DNA of 64,000 bases, taken from the NCBI RefSeq assembly GCF_038396675.1, contig NC_088927.1:25001-89000 (forward strand), read 5' to 3'. This document shows, in pieces, positions 1 through 12,919 of this stretch; within the stretch, counting starts at the first letter, position 1; each line of letters opens with the position of its first letter. The notes beneath the pieces were generated by a model. It was not told the origin of the DNA. It did not search any database and saw only the letters and a program-made list of their open reading frames with translations. Source of the DNA: Hydra vulgaris (taxonomy: Eukaryota; Cnidaria; Hydrozoa; Anthoathecata; Hydridae). Made by a program: the position numbers and the translations under genes.

Positions 1-324
1 TATAAATAAATTAAGAATGCAAGTGTTCGTAAAAAAAACTAGAAAAATATTTATTTCATCATTTAAAGAATGTAGTATAAATATTGGCAATATAAAGTAT
101 AATTTAAATATTGGCATCATCAAATATAAATATTGGCTACCTAAATCTTGATTTAAAAGCTAAAAAGATGTAAGATGCACGCATAAAGTGATTCAAAGAC
201 TTCAATCTTCTTGATAATTTTTCAAAATTGATTTTATATCTAGTATTTGTAACTAAATTCTTCAATGTAAGTTAATATAAAAGATTAGAGTGTGCAATTT
301 TTTGTGTTTGTTTTTTAATTCTAG

Positions 325-1406
325 TTTTAGAACGAAAAGTGCAACGCATCACAAATGTTTGCACTATTAGAGAAGCTAGTCCTGGTATTACAGTACAAAA
401 AGTTGCCAAATGTAAGTTCATCTGTTTTTATTTAACATTTTATGCTAAATAAAACCAGATAAACATTTTTCAAATAGTGTAAAAAATATGTATTTGTTTT
501 TTACAAGTTAATTAATAATACGTGAAACACTTCTTCAAAAAATTTTTTTTTGTTTTTGGTGCCCCAAGAAGTCTTTACGGTCTGATCACAGAGCACTGAT
601 CATGAGCATTTGTTTGGAAGTTCATGCCTCCATCCTAATCGATATTGCAAAATTTGCACAGAGGTAGGGTTTCAACCGTGGCGAAGTGTTAGCGCACTTG
701 CCTCAGAAACCGATTCTCGGTTTCTGAGGCAAGTGCGCTAACACTTCGCCATGGTTGCAATAAAGTGTAGCATTGCTTCCAGAGAAGCATTTCTGCACCT
801 TATTGTTACAATGAACTGCCATCAAGTTTTAAGCCTATAAGTGGAACAGGTATGTTAATAAATGTTAGCTTTTTTCATTTTTCAAAATAAACTATGGTAT
901 TTAATTCAATTTTCAGATTTCTACAGCAGTTTTTCAGTAATATTTTACTTTGTTCCAATTCTTTTTCTTTTATAATAGGTTTTCAATAAGCAGTAACTGT
1001 GGATACAATGATACTAGGTATGTATCATTCTTAATGTCTGAAATCAAAAAGTCTTTATCTGCAGTGAATATCCAGGACAAGAAGACTGAGTTTAAAGATT
1101 CATTATTTTTTATGATAAAATAAATGATATAACATGGTTTGATGAAAGTGAAATAATTTTAAATAATACAGTAATATTTTATTTGTTATTATATTGCTGT
1201 TTACATTTATTTATAAAGTTTTCCTAAATAAAGTAAAATGTGATTAACTAAATATATTTTATGATTTTTTAAGGTCTTTTTCAGCTTCTGCTGATAATGT
1301 TTTGGATGACATTATGTCAAAATGTGTTATAACATTGTTTAAGAATGCTGGAACTTATGAAAATAGATCATTTAAAAACATACATAATTGTATAGAGTAC
1401 TTATAG
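325..1406 (+). CDS. Candidate exons of an unidentified gene (weak)
   Basis: Several short open stretches here have exon-like borders but no recognised family. One lies at about 331-411, after a pyrimidine-rich stretch ending in TAG and before a GTAAGT donor, reading ...CTIREASPGITVQKVAK. A second at 980-1123 follows a strong acceptor (TTTTATAATAG) and reads ...SNCGYNDTRYVSFLMSEIKK... to a stop. It could alternatively be spliced at 1020 (donor GTATGT) onto 1274-1406, where the codon phase agrees (AG plus G) and the frame reads SFSASADNVLDDIMSKC... to a stop at 1404-1406. A further open piece at about 788-858 (APYCYNELPSSFKPISGT) does not join the next one in phase. This may be a decayed gene or transposon. 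The function is unknown and confidence is low. Confidence 0.25.
674..756. repeat. 40-bp hairpin built from a tRNA-like 5' half
   Basis: Two 40-nt arms (674-713 and 717-756) are reverse complements with one mismatch, around a 3-nt loop (TTC). Each arm reads as the 5' half of a tRNA-like sequence (GTGGCGAAGTGTTAGCGCAC...), close to a pol III A-box consensus and resembling the SINE head at 26535. It looks like an inverted duplication of a tRNA-derived SINE fragment. No B box or tail was seen. Confidence 0.75.
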
Positions 1407-1639
1407 GTAATTTTTTAGTGTGGTATGTATGTCGTTTATATTGTTCCTTTTAAATACTGTGTGAAATTTTAAAATACTTATTTCTTATTATTATTATTTA
1501 CATTTTGCTTTATTTGTTTACATGCTAGTGAAATGCAGGAAAGATATCTATGGTTTGTATCTTTTTAGGAACATTACTGTCACATACTGCAAAATTCGAT
1601 TTGGTCGATAAGTTAAAAGGCGATTGTTTAAAGAGAGCT

Positions 1640-2177
1640 CTTAATCAAATGGCATAAAAATTACTCTTTTATGTTTTTGTATGTTTAAATAGTAAATAGA
1701 TACAAAATGTTTAATCTTTTAGTTATTTATCCGGATCGAGGCTGTTAGACCAAAAATTTCGAAAAGGTTTTATTCTTTATAACACAAATTATTGACTTAA
1801 ATAACTAATACTTAATAAAAAAGTTATTAGGAAACGTTAAAAACGATAAAACGTTTCATTTAGAGTTAATAAAAACCATTATATAACCTTTTCAGAAAAA
1901 CGTCTGTTCACCGCTTCATGTAGACTTTCAAAAAACCAATAAAAAATGTTTATGTAGGACCCTTAGAAAACGTTCACAAAACGAATTTCTCTAAGAAAAA
2001 AATACTGAAAATTGTAACTGCAAGCAAAAAATTGAGTTCCCTAAAAACTGCAACAGCTTATCAAAAAATAATATTTACAAATGCGTTGATTCCTCGCAAA
2101 AAATCCTGATAAACAATATATTAGATTGACCGAGACCAAATAAAAAAAATGTTATCCTAACCACAAACAATCTCTCT
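1640..2177. other. AT-rich stretch without recognisable content
   Basis: No open reading frame, RNA gene or repeat was recognised. The sequence is AT-rich with scattered short runs. Confidence 0.4.
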
Positions 2178-2182
2178 CTCTC

Positions 2183-2251
<69 letters not shown>

Positions 2252-2254
2252 ACT

Positions 2255-2340
<86 letters not shown>
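2178..2340. repeat. (CT)n/(AT)n microsatellite
   Basis: A short CT run leads into about 160 bp of nearly pure AT dinucleotides with a few interruptions (ACATGTATGTACTTATATAC). The tyrosine/isoleucine reading frames across it are artefacts of the dinucleotide repeat. Confidence 0.97.
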
Positions 2341-2344
<4 letters not shown>

Positions 2345-2399
2345 TGGTGAATTATAATTGAAGGTGATAGATGTCACGTAGATAAATGCGTTAGAAGAT

Positions 2400-2482
2400 A
2401 CGCATTCATTTATGCTTATTTTGTTAATTGATTATTTTAATGACTAATAATCGTTAAACAAAAAAAGCATAAATGAATGCGT
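2400..2482. repeat. 18-bp perfect inverted repeat
   Basis: ACGCATTCATTTATGCTT at 2400-2417 is repeated as its exact reverse complement at 2465-2482, with a 47-nt spacer. It may be the ends of a small nonautonomous element, but no target duplication was identified. Confidence 0.7.
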
Positions 2483-2541
2483 GACTATTTTGATAGACAG
2501 CTTGAAATACTAAATGTTGATTTTTAGTAGTCACTTTTTGA

Positions 2542-2602
2542 TTTTCCAGCAATTGAAAAAGCAAGTGACGATAATGTGAACGAATTTTCACGAATGAATT
2601 GT
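2542..2602 (+). repeat. Partial second copy of the gag segment at 2986-3044
   Basis: About 60 bp resembles the gag pseudogene at 2986-3044: both carry AAAAAGCAAGTGACGA, then a GTGAA(A/C)GAATTTTCACGA block. It is a diverged direct duplicate lying upstream of the gag fragment. Confidence 0.7.
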
Positions 2603-2733
2603 CATGCGAATTTCAGCTTTGTATATACATATATATATAAGATTTCATTTAATAAAAGAGATAGAATTAAAAACTCTCAAAAATTCTTTTATTTTAAATA
2701 AACGCAATAATGCAACAAGTTTTTTTGGCTGTT

Positions 2734-3222
2734 ATGCCGCCAGTATTCGATGCCAACCAGCAGTGGTTTATCCGCCAACTACGAACATAAATCGCTGAAA
2801 TGGGCATACATAAATCCTAGATGTAAGCAATAATATTAACATATTTGCCACAACAGATTTATTCTGCATTGGAAAATCTATGTCTGCTCGCATACCCAGA
2901 TGACAACTCAGTGACTTACGAAGATATCAAGGAAAACATTAAAAAGCTTTTTAAACCAAAGTTATCTTTAATACTACGCTTTGAATTTTCAACAGTTAAA
3001 AAAGCAAGTGACGAATATGTGAAAGAATTTTCACGACGGATTGCAAGAGCTGTTAAAGGATGCAAATTTACGGACAGAGATCACAGGATGCGCGACCAAT
3101 TCATAACACGTTTTAACGATGGAGTTACAATCAAACGCCTTATACTGGAACATGAAGACATTAAGTTTGCAAAGACTTTGGGGGTTGCTATTACTCTCAA
3201 ACGGGTAATTCAAGAAGCATGA
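2734..3222 (+). pseudogene. Gypsy-type retrotransposon Gag fragment
   Basis: Resembles the capsid-like region of Ty3/Gypsy Gag. The frame opens with MPPVFDANQQWFIRQL at 2734, is interrupted by several stops before 2845, then stays open through QIYSALENLCLLAYPDD..., SYEDI-like and FSRRIARAVKGCKF...RDQFITRFNDG, which is the typical Gag helical pattern with a conserved RDQF block. The TTG at 2845 is simply the first possible start after the last stop. A protease region follows in another frame, so this was once a gag-pol element. No LTRs, RT or integrase were found nearby. The start is broken and the copy is dead. Family-level assignment is from motif recognition. Confidence 0.7.
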
Positions 3223-3297
3223 CCGTTGGATGGTTTCGATAATGTAATCGTTGTAGCAACATCGTTTCTTCCCTAGACAAAAGGTTTGGCTGGAACA

Positions 3298-3962
3298 AGT
3301 AAAATGACATGTTTTAATTGGGAAAAGTTTGGACATAATGCACGGGACTTCAAGGCGAATTGAAAGATTTGTTTACGCAATCATCAAGCTAAAACTGCCT
3401 CAAATAACTCCAAGGTTTGAAAAGAAAAGGTAAAATTTGGATACCCAGTATTCTCCCTGAAACGGCGTTGTCATCACTAAAAGTAAATATAAACGGAATG
3501 TTTCAAACAGCATTAATTGATTTCGGATGCTCGATCACAGTAGTTCATGCTAAATCCACACATAGACTTGTTTCAAAAAGTAAAAAATTTACCACAACTT
3601 TGGAAGGAACTGTGCAAGTACAAGGCGTAATGGTAATCAAACTAGAAATTGATGGAATACACCAGATGGTTGATTCCTTAATTGTAAAATATAAACCATT
3701 CGTATTTGATTTGGTTTTTGGAATGGATTCTAATGAAAAATTTGAAGGAGCCGTCATTTATGGTAATAAAAACTGTACATTCCGAACGTTAGCATTTGAC
3801 ACGGCAAAATGTGGTGCAATTAATACAACAAGATTCAAAGAGATCATAATAAACGAAATACAACGTAGTGCAAATAACACAAAGAAAAATAAAGAGAACG
3901 AAATAAACAAGATTAAACAAGGTGCAATTAATACAACAAGAAGTAATAAGAAAGAAATATAG
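3298..3962 (+). pseudogene. Decayed zinc knuckle and retropepsin of the same Gypsy-type element
   Basis: Just downstream of gag, 3308-3350 reads CFNWEKFGHNARDF, a CCHC nucleocapsid knuckle with two of its cysteines replaced (W and F). From 3417 a frame of 181 codons carries an aspartic protease: the active-site block reads ALIDFGCSITVV, where active retropepsins have D-T/S-G, and a flap-like and LVFGMD segment follows. The C-terminal 50 residues are N/K-rich with an internal repeat (GAINTTR twice). The DTG to DFG change and the damaged knuckle mark it as inactive. No RT, RNase H or integrase follows. Confidence 0.7.
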
Positions 3963-4410
3963 GAAATAAAAATCAGGACTTCACGGCAAAATGTGACGGG
4001 AAATCAACGGGAAAATGTAAACAGCAATGTGGATCTGAATTAAACAGCCTATAATTATTAATACCATCTGTAAATACAAGATGAACCAAGAGCACGAACA
4101 TAGTTACAGACTACTTTTCTTCTGGTTCTAATTGTTCTCCTTTGTAACATATATCGTAACATGCTCAAGTTTGGCTCAATTTTCATGCAAAAATAATTAC
4201 ATATAAATGGTTTGTTCTCTTTTGAATGTAAACTCAAAAAATTATTCATTCGTTTACGTAGTGCTTCTTAATTATTTCAGCTTTTAGAAATGTTAAATTA
4301 AGTTCTGAAAAATAAAGAATATGGTTTATTGTAGAGGATTGAGTTTGCAATATAGAAAGTAAGACTATAAGTTTTTAAAACCTTATAACTTTCACCTTAT
4401 TAACCTTAAC
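3963..4410. other. No recognisable content
   Basis: AT-rich sequence between the Gypsy-type fragment and a long AT tract. No LTR end (TG...CA pair) could be supported. Confidence 0.35.
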
Positions 4411-4411
4411 T

Positions 4412-6625
<2,214 letters not shown>

Positions 6626-6629
6626 AATG

Positions 6630-6850
6630 AAGAATATTTTGAAGGTATTCAAATTATACTATTTGGAGATTTATATCAACTAACCCCTGTAAAGGAAAAT
6701 TTGCATTCTTAAGTCTCTTATGGTAGAAAATTGAAAAAACTATATTTTTAAATGAGTGTTGTTGACAAAAAGATGATTTACTATTTTTTAATGTTTTAAA
6801 TCAGTTACGTTTGGGTCTTATGGAGTAGGAAAACATAGATTATCTAATGC
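6630..6850 (+). pseudogene. Pif1-type helicase scrap, probably Helitron-derived
   Basis: One frame reads EGIQIILFGDLYQLTPVKEN, which matches the Walker B/motif II neighbourhood of Pif1 helicases (ILFGD-x-x-QL-x-P). About 100 bp further on, LNQLRLGLM resembles the later N-R/Q-x-R-x-G motif of the same family. Stops and frame changes separate the two. Helitron elements encode Rep-Pif1 fusions, and a Helitron Rep lies at 53.7-56.6 kb on the other strand, so a Helitron origin is the simplest reading. The fragment is short and dead. Confidence 0.6.
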
Positions 6851-6982
6851 AAAGTCATAAAAAATGAACATTGATGTTAAATTTTGTTGTCTTTTTTTTT
6901 TTACTTCAAAAGAAGTTGAAGCATTTAAAATTTAAAAAAAATTTTTAAAAGTTAACATTTGTTGTCAATTAAATTGTTAAAT

Positions 6983-7745
6983 ATGGCAGTTACAATTAGC
7001 GAAATAAGAAATATGTTTAGAGAAATGTTCGCTGAGTACAAGAAAGACATAGAGTTACTAGTAAAACAACAAGAAGAAAACTTTTGTAAAGTCATTAGTG
7101 CAAATGCAAAGATAACAAGTGACAGACAACAAAAAACAGAATTAAATATTATCGACAGTATGGAAAAAAATTAAAAGACTCGAAAAGGATGTATTTGATA
7201 TAAAAGAAAGCTTAAATTTTCACAAAGAACTCATTGAAAAAAAGATCTATCGAGAAAGAAAAAGTTTCTAAAAATGTAGCAAACAAAAATATAGAGCTTA
7301 CCGACCTTAAAAATAAACTAAGAGAAATTGAAGATCGGTCACGAAGAAATAATCTCAGGATTAATGGACTGAAAGAAAACGAAAATGAAACATGGACGGA
7401 AAGTAAAACAAAAGTAATCAAACTGTTTGAACAGACTTTAGGGGTAAAAAATGTTAAAATTGAACATCGCTGCGGACGTTAAGATGCAAAAAAACCACGT
7501 ACAATCATGATAAAGCTTTAGATTACAAAGATAAAGTGGAAGTTTTAAAAAATTCTTTCAAATTAAAGGGTGAAAGTATTTTCATTAATGAAGATTTTTG
7601 CTACGAAACTAATGTAATAAGAAAAGAATTGAGGGAAAAAATGAAAACTGAAAGGCAGCTGGGAAAATTTGCATATAATACGTATGATAAGCTAATTGTG
7701 CGCGATTGGGTATCAAAAAAACCGTTCCAAGTAAGCAAGAGTTAA
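6983..7745 (+). pseudogene. LINE ORF1 (coiled coil plus RRM-like RNA-binding region), broken
   Basis: The ATG at 6983 (MAVTISEIRNMFREMF...) is chosen because the copy at 49228 starts identically (MAVTI-EI). It encodes a nucleic-acid chaperone of the L1-ORF1-like type: a charged, K/E-rich coiled coil, then RSRRNNLRINGLKENE, the entry to the RRM-like domain, then a basic tail ending near VSKS. The reading frame is broken at least twice: a stop after 7174 and again at about 7480, where HRCGR is followed by TAA. It presumably packaged element RNA together with ORF2. The call rests on motif similarity and on the parallel copy. Confidence 0.75.
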
Positions 7746-7852
7746 GTTTTATTGTTTTATTTGCAATTTTGTGTTTATACAAATCCTTTTTATTTTCCAT
7801 TATTATTATTTTATTTTATTTTTTTTTAAAAACAAAAACAAATAAACAAAAA

Positions 7853-10731
7853 ATGGAAGAAAATTTAATAATTAAATTTTTTGATGAAAATATCATTCTC
7901 AGGGACGAAGATGACTCTGATTATTTTAATCAACAAATATTTGAAAGTCAATCCTATACAGTTTATTGAATCTTTCCAATATCTACAAAAAAAGGAAGTT
8001 TTTTTTTCAATTTTAAACATTAATGTTCGAAGTTTTAAAAAAAACTTTGAAAACTTTAAGTTTTTGTTGGATAAATTAAAACATGACTTTAAAATTATTT
8101 GTCTCAACTCAATTAATTATAGTTTACGTAATGATCTCTGTGTGAATGAATCAGATTGTGAGTCATTATGTATTGAATTGAAAAATAAAAACACAAAAAA
8201 CATAATTGAAAATGCGACATATAGACCACCATCAGGTAATTTAAAAAAATATAAAACTCATCTGAAATCATTTATAAACATTGACCTAAAAAACATGCTT
8301 CAAATAATAATGTAAAAAACTTTATAAACACTCTTCTTCAAAATAACTCAATTCCCACAATAAACAAGCCAACTAGAGTGACTAACAACTTTTCTACACT
8401 TCTTGATAATCTAATAACTAATAACTTTCATAATAACCGTCTTAACACAGGTATAATCAAAACTGACTTATCAGATCATTTCCCAACATTCTTAGTTACT
8501 AAAAACATAATAAATAACAACATTCCTTCTAAAACTACCATATTTAGGCGACAGATCAATGAAAACTCTGTAAAACAGTTTCAAAACCTTTTAAGAAACA
8601 ATGTTGATTGGAATCTGGTATTGCAATCAAACGATGCTAACCACTCATGTGATCTATTTCTAAGTCAATTCTACAAGCAATATGAAACAGCGTTTCCTGA
8701 AAAACAAATTATTGTGAACACAAAAACAGTTAGGACTCCATGGATGTCTAATGGGTTACTAAAATCCTCAAAAAGAAAACAAAAATTGTATGATAAATAC
8801 TAAAAAAAAACAACTTGTAAAAACGAAATGACATAAAAACTACAAAAATGTATTCAAAAAAACAAAAAAAATTTCTAAAAAGCTTTATTATGCAAAACTA
8901 TTAGACAAAGCAAGCGGAAACACCAAAAAAACTTGGAATGTAATTAAAGAAGTAATTCGCAAAAATAATTATACGAGAAACACTCTGCCAAAAAAAATAA
9001 CAGTTGATGAAAAAAATATTTATGATAAATCAATTATTGCTGAAAAAATAAACAGTTTTTTTATTAATGCTGGTCCAAATTTGGCATCAAAAATTCCTCT
9101 GAATTCAACTTCATTTGAGTCTTATTTAAAAAATTACGATAAAGTTATGGATGAACCTAATCTTAAATTAATTGAATTGCGAAGCGCCTTTTATAATCTT
9201 AAAAATAACAAAAATGCTGGATTTGATAAAATTAACGTTAATGTTGTAAAATCTGTTTATCATATAATCGAACCTCTTTTGTTTCACATTTTTAATCTTT
9301 CTTTGAAAACAGGTATTGTCCCGGAAAAATTAAAAATTGCACGAATCACACTGATTTTTAAGACTGGCGATGACTCTATTATTTCTAATTATAGACCTAT
9401 ATCTATATTACCGTGTTTCTCAAAATTGCTTGAAAGAATAATGTACAACAGGCTATTTAATTATTTATCAGAAAACAATATGTTGTACTCAAAACAGTTT
9501 GGTTTTAAGAAAAAATGTTCCACTGAACATGCAGTGATTGATAAAGTCAATCAAATAACAAACGCATTTAGTACTAACTACTTTACATTAGGAGTTTTCA
9601 TTGATCTGTCAAAGGCTTTTGATACTGTAAACCATAACATACTAATAAAAAAACTTGAATATTATGGAGCAAAAAATAATAACTTACTTTGGTTCAAAAG
9701 CTATTTGACCAATAGAATGCAATTCATCCAATATGCGCAAAAACAAACAATTCCATATGCTGTAACTTGTGGTGTCCCCCAGGGCTCTATTTTAGGACCC
9801 TTATTATTCTTAGTATATATAAATGATTTAAATTTAGCAACACACTTCTTAAACTGTATTCTTTTTGCAGATGACTCCAATCTTTTTTATTCCCACAGAA
9901 ATATTAAAACACTTTTTAAAACAGCTAACGAAGAGTTGGGTAAGGTTAATGAATGGTTTATAAGTAATAAACTGCCTCTAAATGTGGATAAAACCAAATC
10001 TATTTTATTTCATAAAGTAAATAAATTAGAAAATATTCCCATTAAACTCCCAAATCTAATAATCAATAACGCTAACATTAAAAGAGAAACTTCAGTTAAC
10101 TTTTTGGGCGTAATATTAGATGAACATTTACGTTGGAGTGATCATATAAAAAGCATTGAGAAAAAATTATCAAAAATTATTGCCATGATATATAGGGCTA
10201 AACCATTTCTAAATAATAAATCTTTAAAAAGCTTATATTTTTCTTTCATTCATTGTCATTTGATTTATTGTAATATTGCATGGGCAAGTACAATATTATA
10301 CAATATTAAAAAAATTGTACAGTAAACAAAAACATGCCTGCAGAATATTATTTGGAGCTGATAAAATTGTACCATGCGAGCCTCTTCTGCGTATACTGGG
10401 CGCATTAAATGTTTATAAAATAAACTTACATCAAGTTTTAATGTTTATATATAAAACAAAAATGGGACTATCTCGTAAATTATTTCAGTCCTATTTTGAA
10501 AAAGTAGAGCATAAATATCCGACAAAATTTTCAAATAATAACTACATTGTCCCTAAATATAATTCAAAACAAATTACATATTCAATTCAATATCGTGGAC
10601 CCTATTTGTGGAAAAAGTTTCCTAATATTGCAAATACGAAAAAAGTTAGTATACATCAGTTTAAAAAAGAATCGAAACAGGTGTTATTACTTATGGATTT
10701 TAATATATCCGATTTTAAATGCCTCTTTTAA
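7853..10731 (+). pseudogene. CR1-like LINE ORF2: endonuclease and reverse transcriptase
   Basis: Begins MEENLIIKFF at 7853. The endonuclease is recognisable as LNINVRS and later YRPPSGN, but compared with the sister copy at 50.1 kb about 35-40 residues are missing between ICL and NESDCESL, removing the conserved T-E-T block. From about 9081 the reverse transcriptase is long and clean: SNYRPISILPCFSKLLERI, QFGFKKKCSTEHA, FIDLSKAFDTVNH, GVPQGSILGPLLFLVYIND and the catalytic FADD near 9865. A frameshift at about 10,320 separates the thumb and C-terminal region (frame 10276-10731). Stops interrupt 8315-9080. It would nick target DNA and copy the element RNA in the nucleus, but this copy cannot. 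Confidence 0.85.
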
Positions 10732-10733
10732 AC

Positions 10734-11358
10734 TAAAATTCAATTATATAAAATATGTCTCAGAGTTTATCAATTTTTGTTTGTTTATTTTTCATTATTT
10801 CAGTTATGGTGTTTCCTCTTAACTATTAATGAGTTGTTATTTATTTTACTTTTAATTAAATTGGTTAAAAAATATACTTACATAAAACGGTTTTTTAAAT
10901 TAAGTACTCTTTTATTTTGAATTTTTTGTTCTTTATTTAAATATTACTTTATTACAAATTGTTATAAATTTTATTTTCATATTCTTCAACAAATACTTTG
11001 TATAATATACGTATATAGTGTGGCTCTTAAAAATACGTGCTCTTTAATTAATTAATTTATTTATTTTCTTTTTCTTTTTTACTTTTCTTTCAGTTTTTCT
11101 TGTTTAGTTGATTATTACTCTTAACATGAATATTGTTCTTGAAGTATTTCTTAAACTAATTGTTATTTATTTTTACGTTTATAATTTTTAATAAATAGTT
11201 TGTAAAGTATAAATATATTATCCGGCTGTTGTAAATACGATTGGGGCTCGGTGATAAAACAAAATAATGTCTTCTACTTGCCCCGCCAGTTTTTTTATTT
11301 ATTTATAAACCTTGTAAATTGTAAAAGTTATTAAACGGCGAAATAAATAAATAAATTA
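10734..11358 (+). other. 3' UTR and terminal microsatellite of the CR1-like LINE
   Basis: Non-coding AT-rich tail after ORF2, with a slightly GC-richer block (CCGGCTGTTG ... GGGGCTCGG ... TGCCCCGCC, about 11,222-11,292), then repeats of AAATAAAT and a short A run ending near 11,358. The GC-richer block is the likely RT recognition region. Confidence 0.6.
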
Positions 11359-11370
11359 AAAAAAAAAAGC

Positions 11371-12910
11371 ATTCAATCAAATAAAACTAAGTTTTACTAA
11401 TTTCCAGCAATGTAGTAACAGATATCTTACCCTTTATATAGATCCTCATTTAAAAATTTTTAACGCATCAATTCGAAAAGGAGTTGTTTGAGAAAAATTA
11501 AAGGTAGCGAAAATTTTACCAATATTCAAAACTATAGACATGGCATCACTAACCAATTACAGACCTACCTCAATTCTTCCAGTATTCTCCAAGCTTCTTG
11601 AACGAATAATCTATGATAGAATGTATAAATATGTAACAGAAATACAAAATTTTAAGTGAATACCAGTACTGTTTTCTAACGAATCATTCAACGGAACGTG
11701 CAATCAATGACCTCATGAACAACATCAGCTCATCTTTTGATAAAGGACAGCTTGTATTGGGATAAAAAACAAAAATATTAAAGAGTTTGTATTGGTATAA
11801 AAAAACAAAACTATTGAATGGTTCACCAGTTATTTAAATAATAGACAACAATGTGTCATAATTTACGATATTTTGAATTCAAAGCAATTAGAAATAAAAT
11901 GTGGTGTTCCACAGGGATAAATTCTTGCCCTCTTGTTGTTCCTTGTATACGTTAATGACGTTCTCGAAAGCTTCAAGTCTCAATTGCATTATATTTGCAG
12001 ATGATACAAATCTGTTTTATTCATCTTCTTCTTTTGATGACCTCATTGACAGTGTCAACCTTGAGCTTTAAAAACTTAAAACATGGTTCAGTGCTACTAA
12101 GTTATCGATAAACTTACGAAAACTAAATATATTTTATTTCATTCAAAGCAACAAAAAAAGGCACATTCATCAATTCTTCCCTCTCTAAATATCGATTTCA
12201 ACAAATTTTGAAAGAACCCAAACAATGGAATTTCTTCGAGTGGTTATAGACAAAAATGTTTCATGGACAGCTCAAATAAAGGCCATCAACACTCAACTAT
12301 CGAAAAATCTTGTTTTAACTTTCGCAGCTAGACCATTTTTATCGCAAAAAAACTTAAAATTTCTTCACTTTTTGTTTATTCATAGTCATCTTACATAACA
12401 TTGCTTGGGGAAGTACACACCAGACAATATTGCTTGGGGAACAACCAGCTAACATTGCTTGGGGAAGTACACACCAGACAATTCTAATGTCTCTTTATCT
12501 ACGGCAGAAACATGCTTCTAAAATTATATATCATAAAAACAAACATACATATGCCAAACCTCTATTAAAAGAAATGAAAGCGCTAAACATTAATCAAATC
12601 AATATCTTTGCTAATATACTATTTATGCTAAAATATAAAATAAGATTAGTACCTATACGTTTTACAAAAAACTTCTTTTATTCAATTACCAATAATTTTA
12701 ACACTAGAGCAACTGCTAACTTTATCGTACCCCGAAAAAAAACTCTTAATTTTCTACCTCTTATCGCGGCCCCTATTTATATAACAAACTAATTCCAAAG
12801 TGCACCTTAATTACTATTCCTGACAATATATTTTCTTTAAAGTCATAGCTTAAAAATCTTTTTCTTAATATAGATAGTTACATAGAATTGTACTAGTTCA
12901 CATGATAAAT
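11371..12910 (+). pseudogene. Older CR1-like LINE reverse transcriptase relic, head-to-tail with the previous element
   Basis: A more diverged member of the same lineage begins within the RT: LTNYRPTSILPVFSKLLERII, a VPQG-like block near 11,905, ADDTNLFYS near 12,000, then an open C-terminal stretch at 12430-12792 containing NIAWGSTHQ and YAKPLLKEMKALNINQIN. It has many frameshifts and stops. At 12,397-12,480 the NIAWGSTHQT coding segment is partly triplicated in tandem. It starts abruptly where the upstream element ends, so the upstream copy may have inserted into it. Confidence 0.75.
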
Positions 12911-12919
12911 AAAACTTTG

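Larger units (their letters stand above)
6950..11360 (+). mobile_element. CR1-like non-LTR retrotransposon, nearly full length, decayed
   Basis: Carries a coiled-coil/RRM-like ORF1, then an ORF2 with an apurinic-type endonuclease and reverse transcriptase, then an AT-rich 3' UTR ending in a short AAATAAATAAATAAAT-type microsatellite instead of a poly(A) tail, as is common in CR1/L2 elements. The 5' end is uncertain. It begins near 6,950, just before the ORF1 ATG at 6983. A copy of the same family lies at 49.2-52.0 kb. Confidence 0.85.

Noticed and set aside
2075-2377. Long tyrosine/isoleucine ORFs over AT tracts (also 4412-5196, 36747-36970, 31168-31410)
   Set aside because: They are translations of (AT)n or (TTA)n microsatellites, and open in several frames for that reason only.
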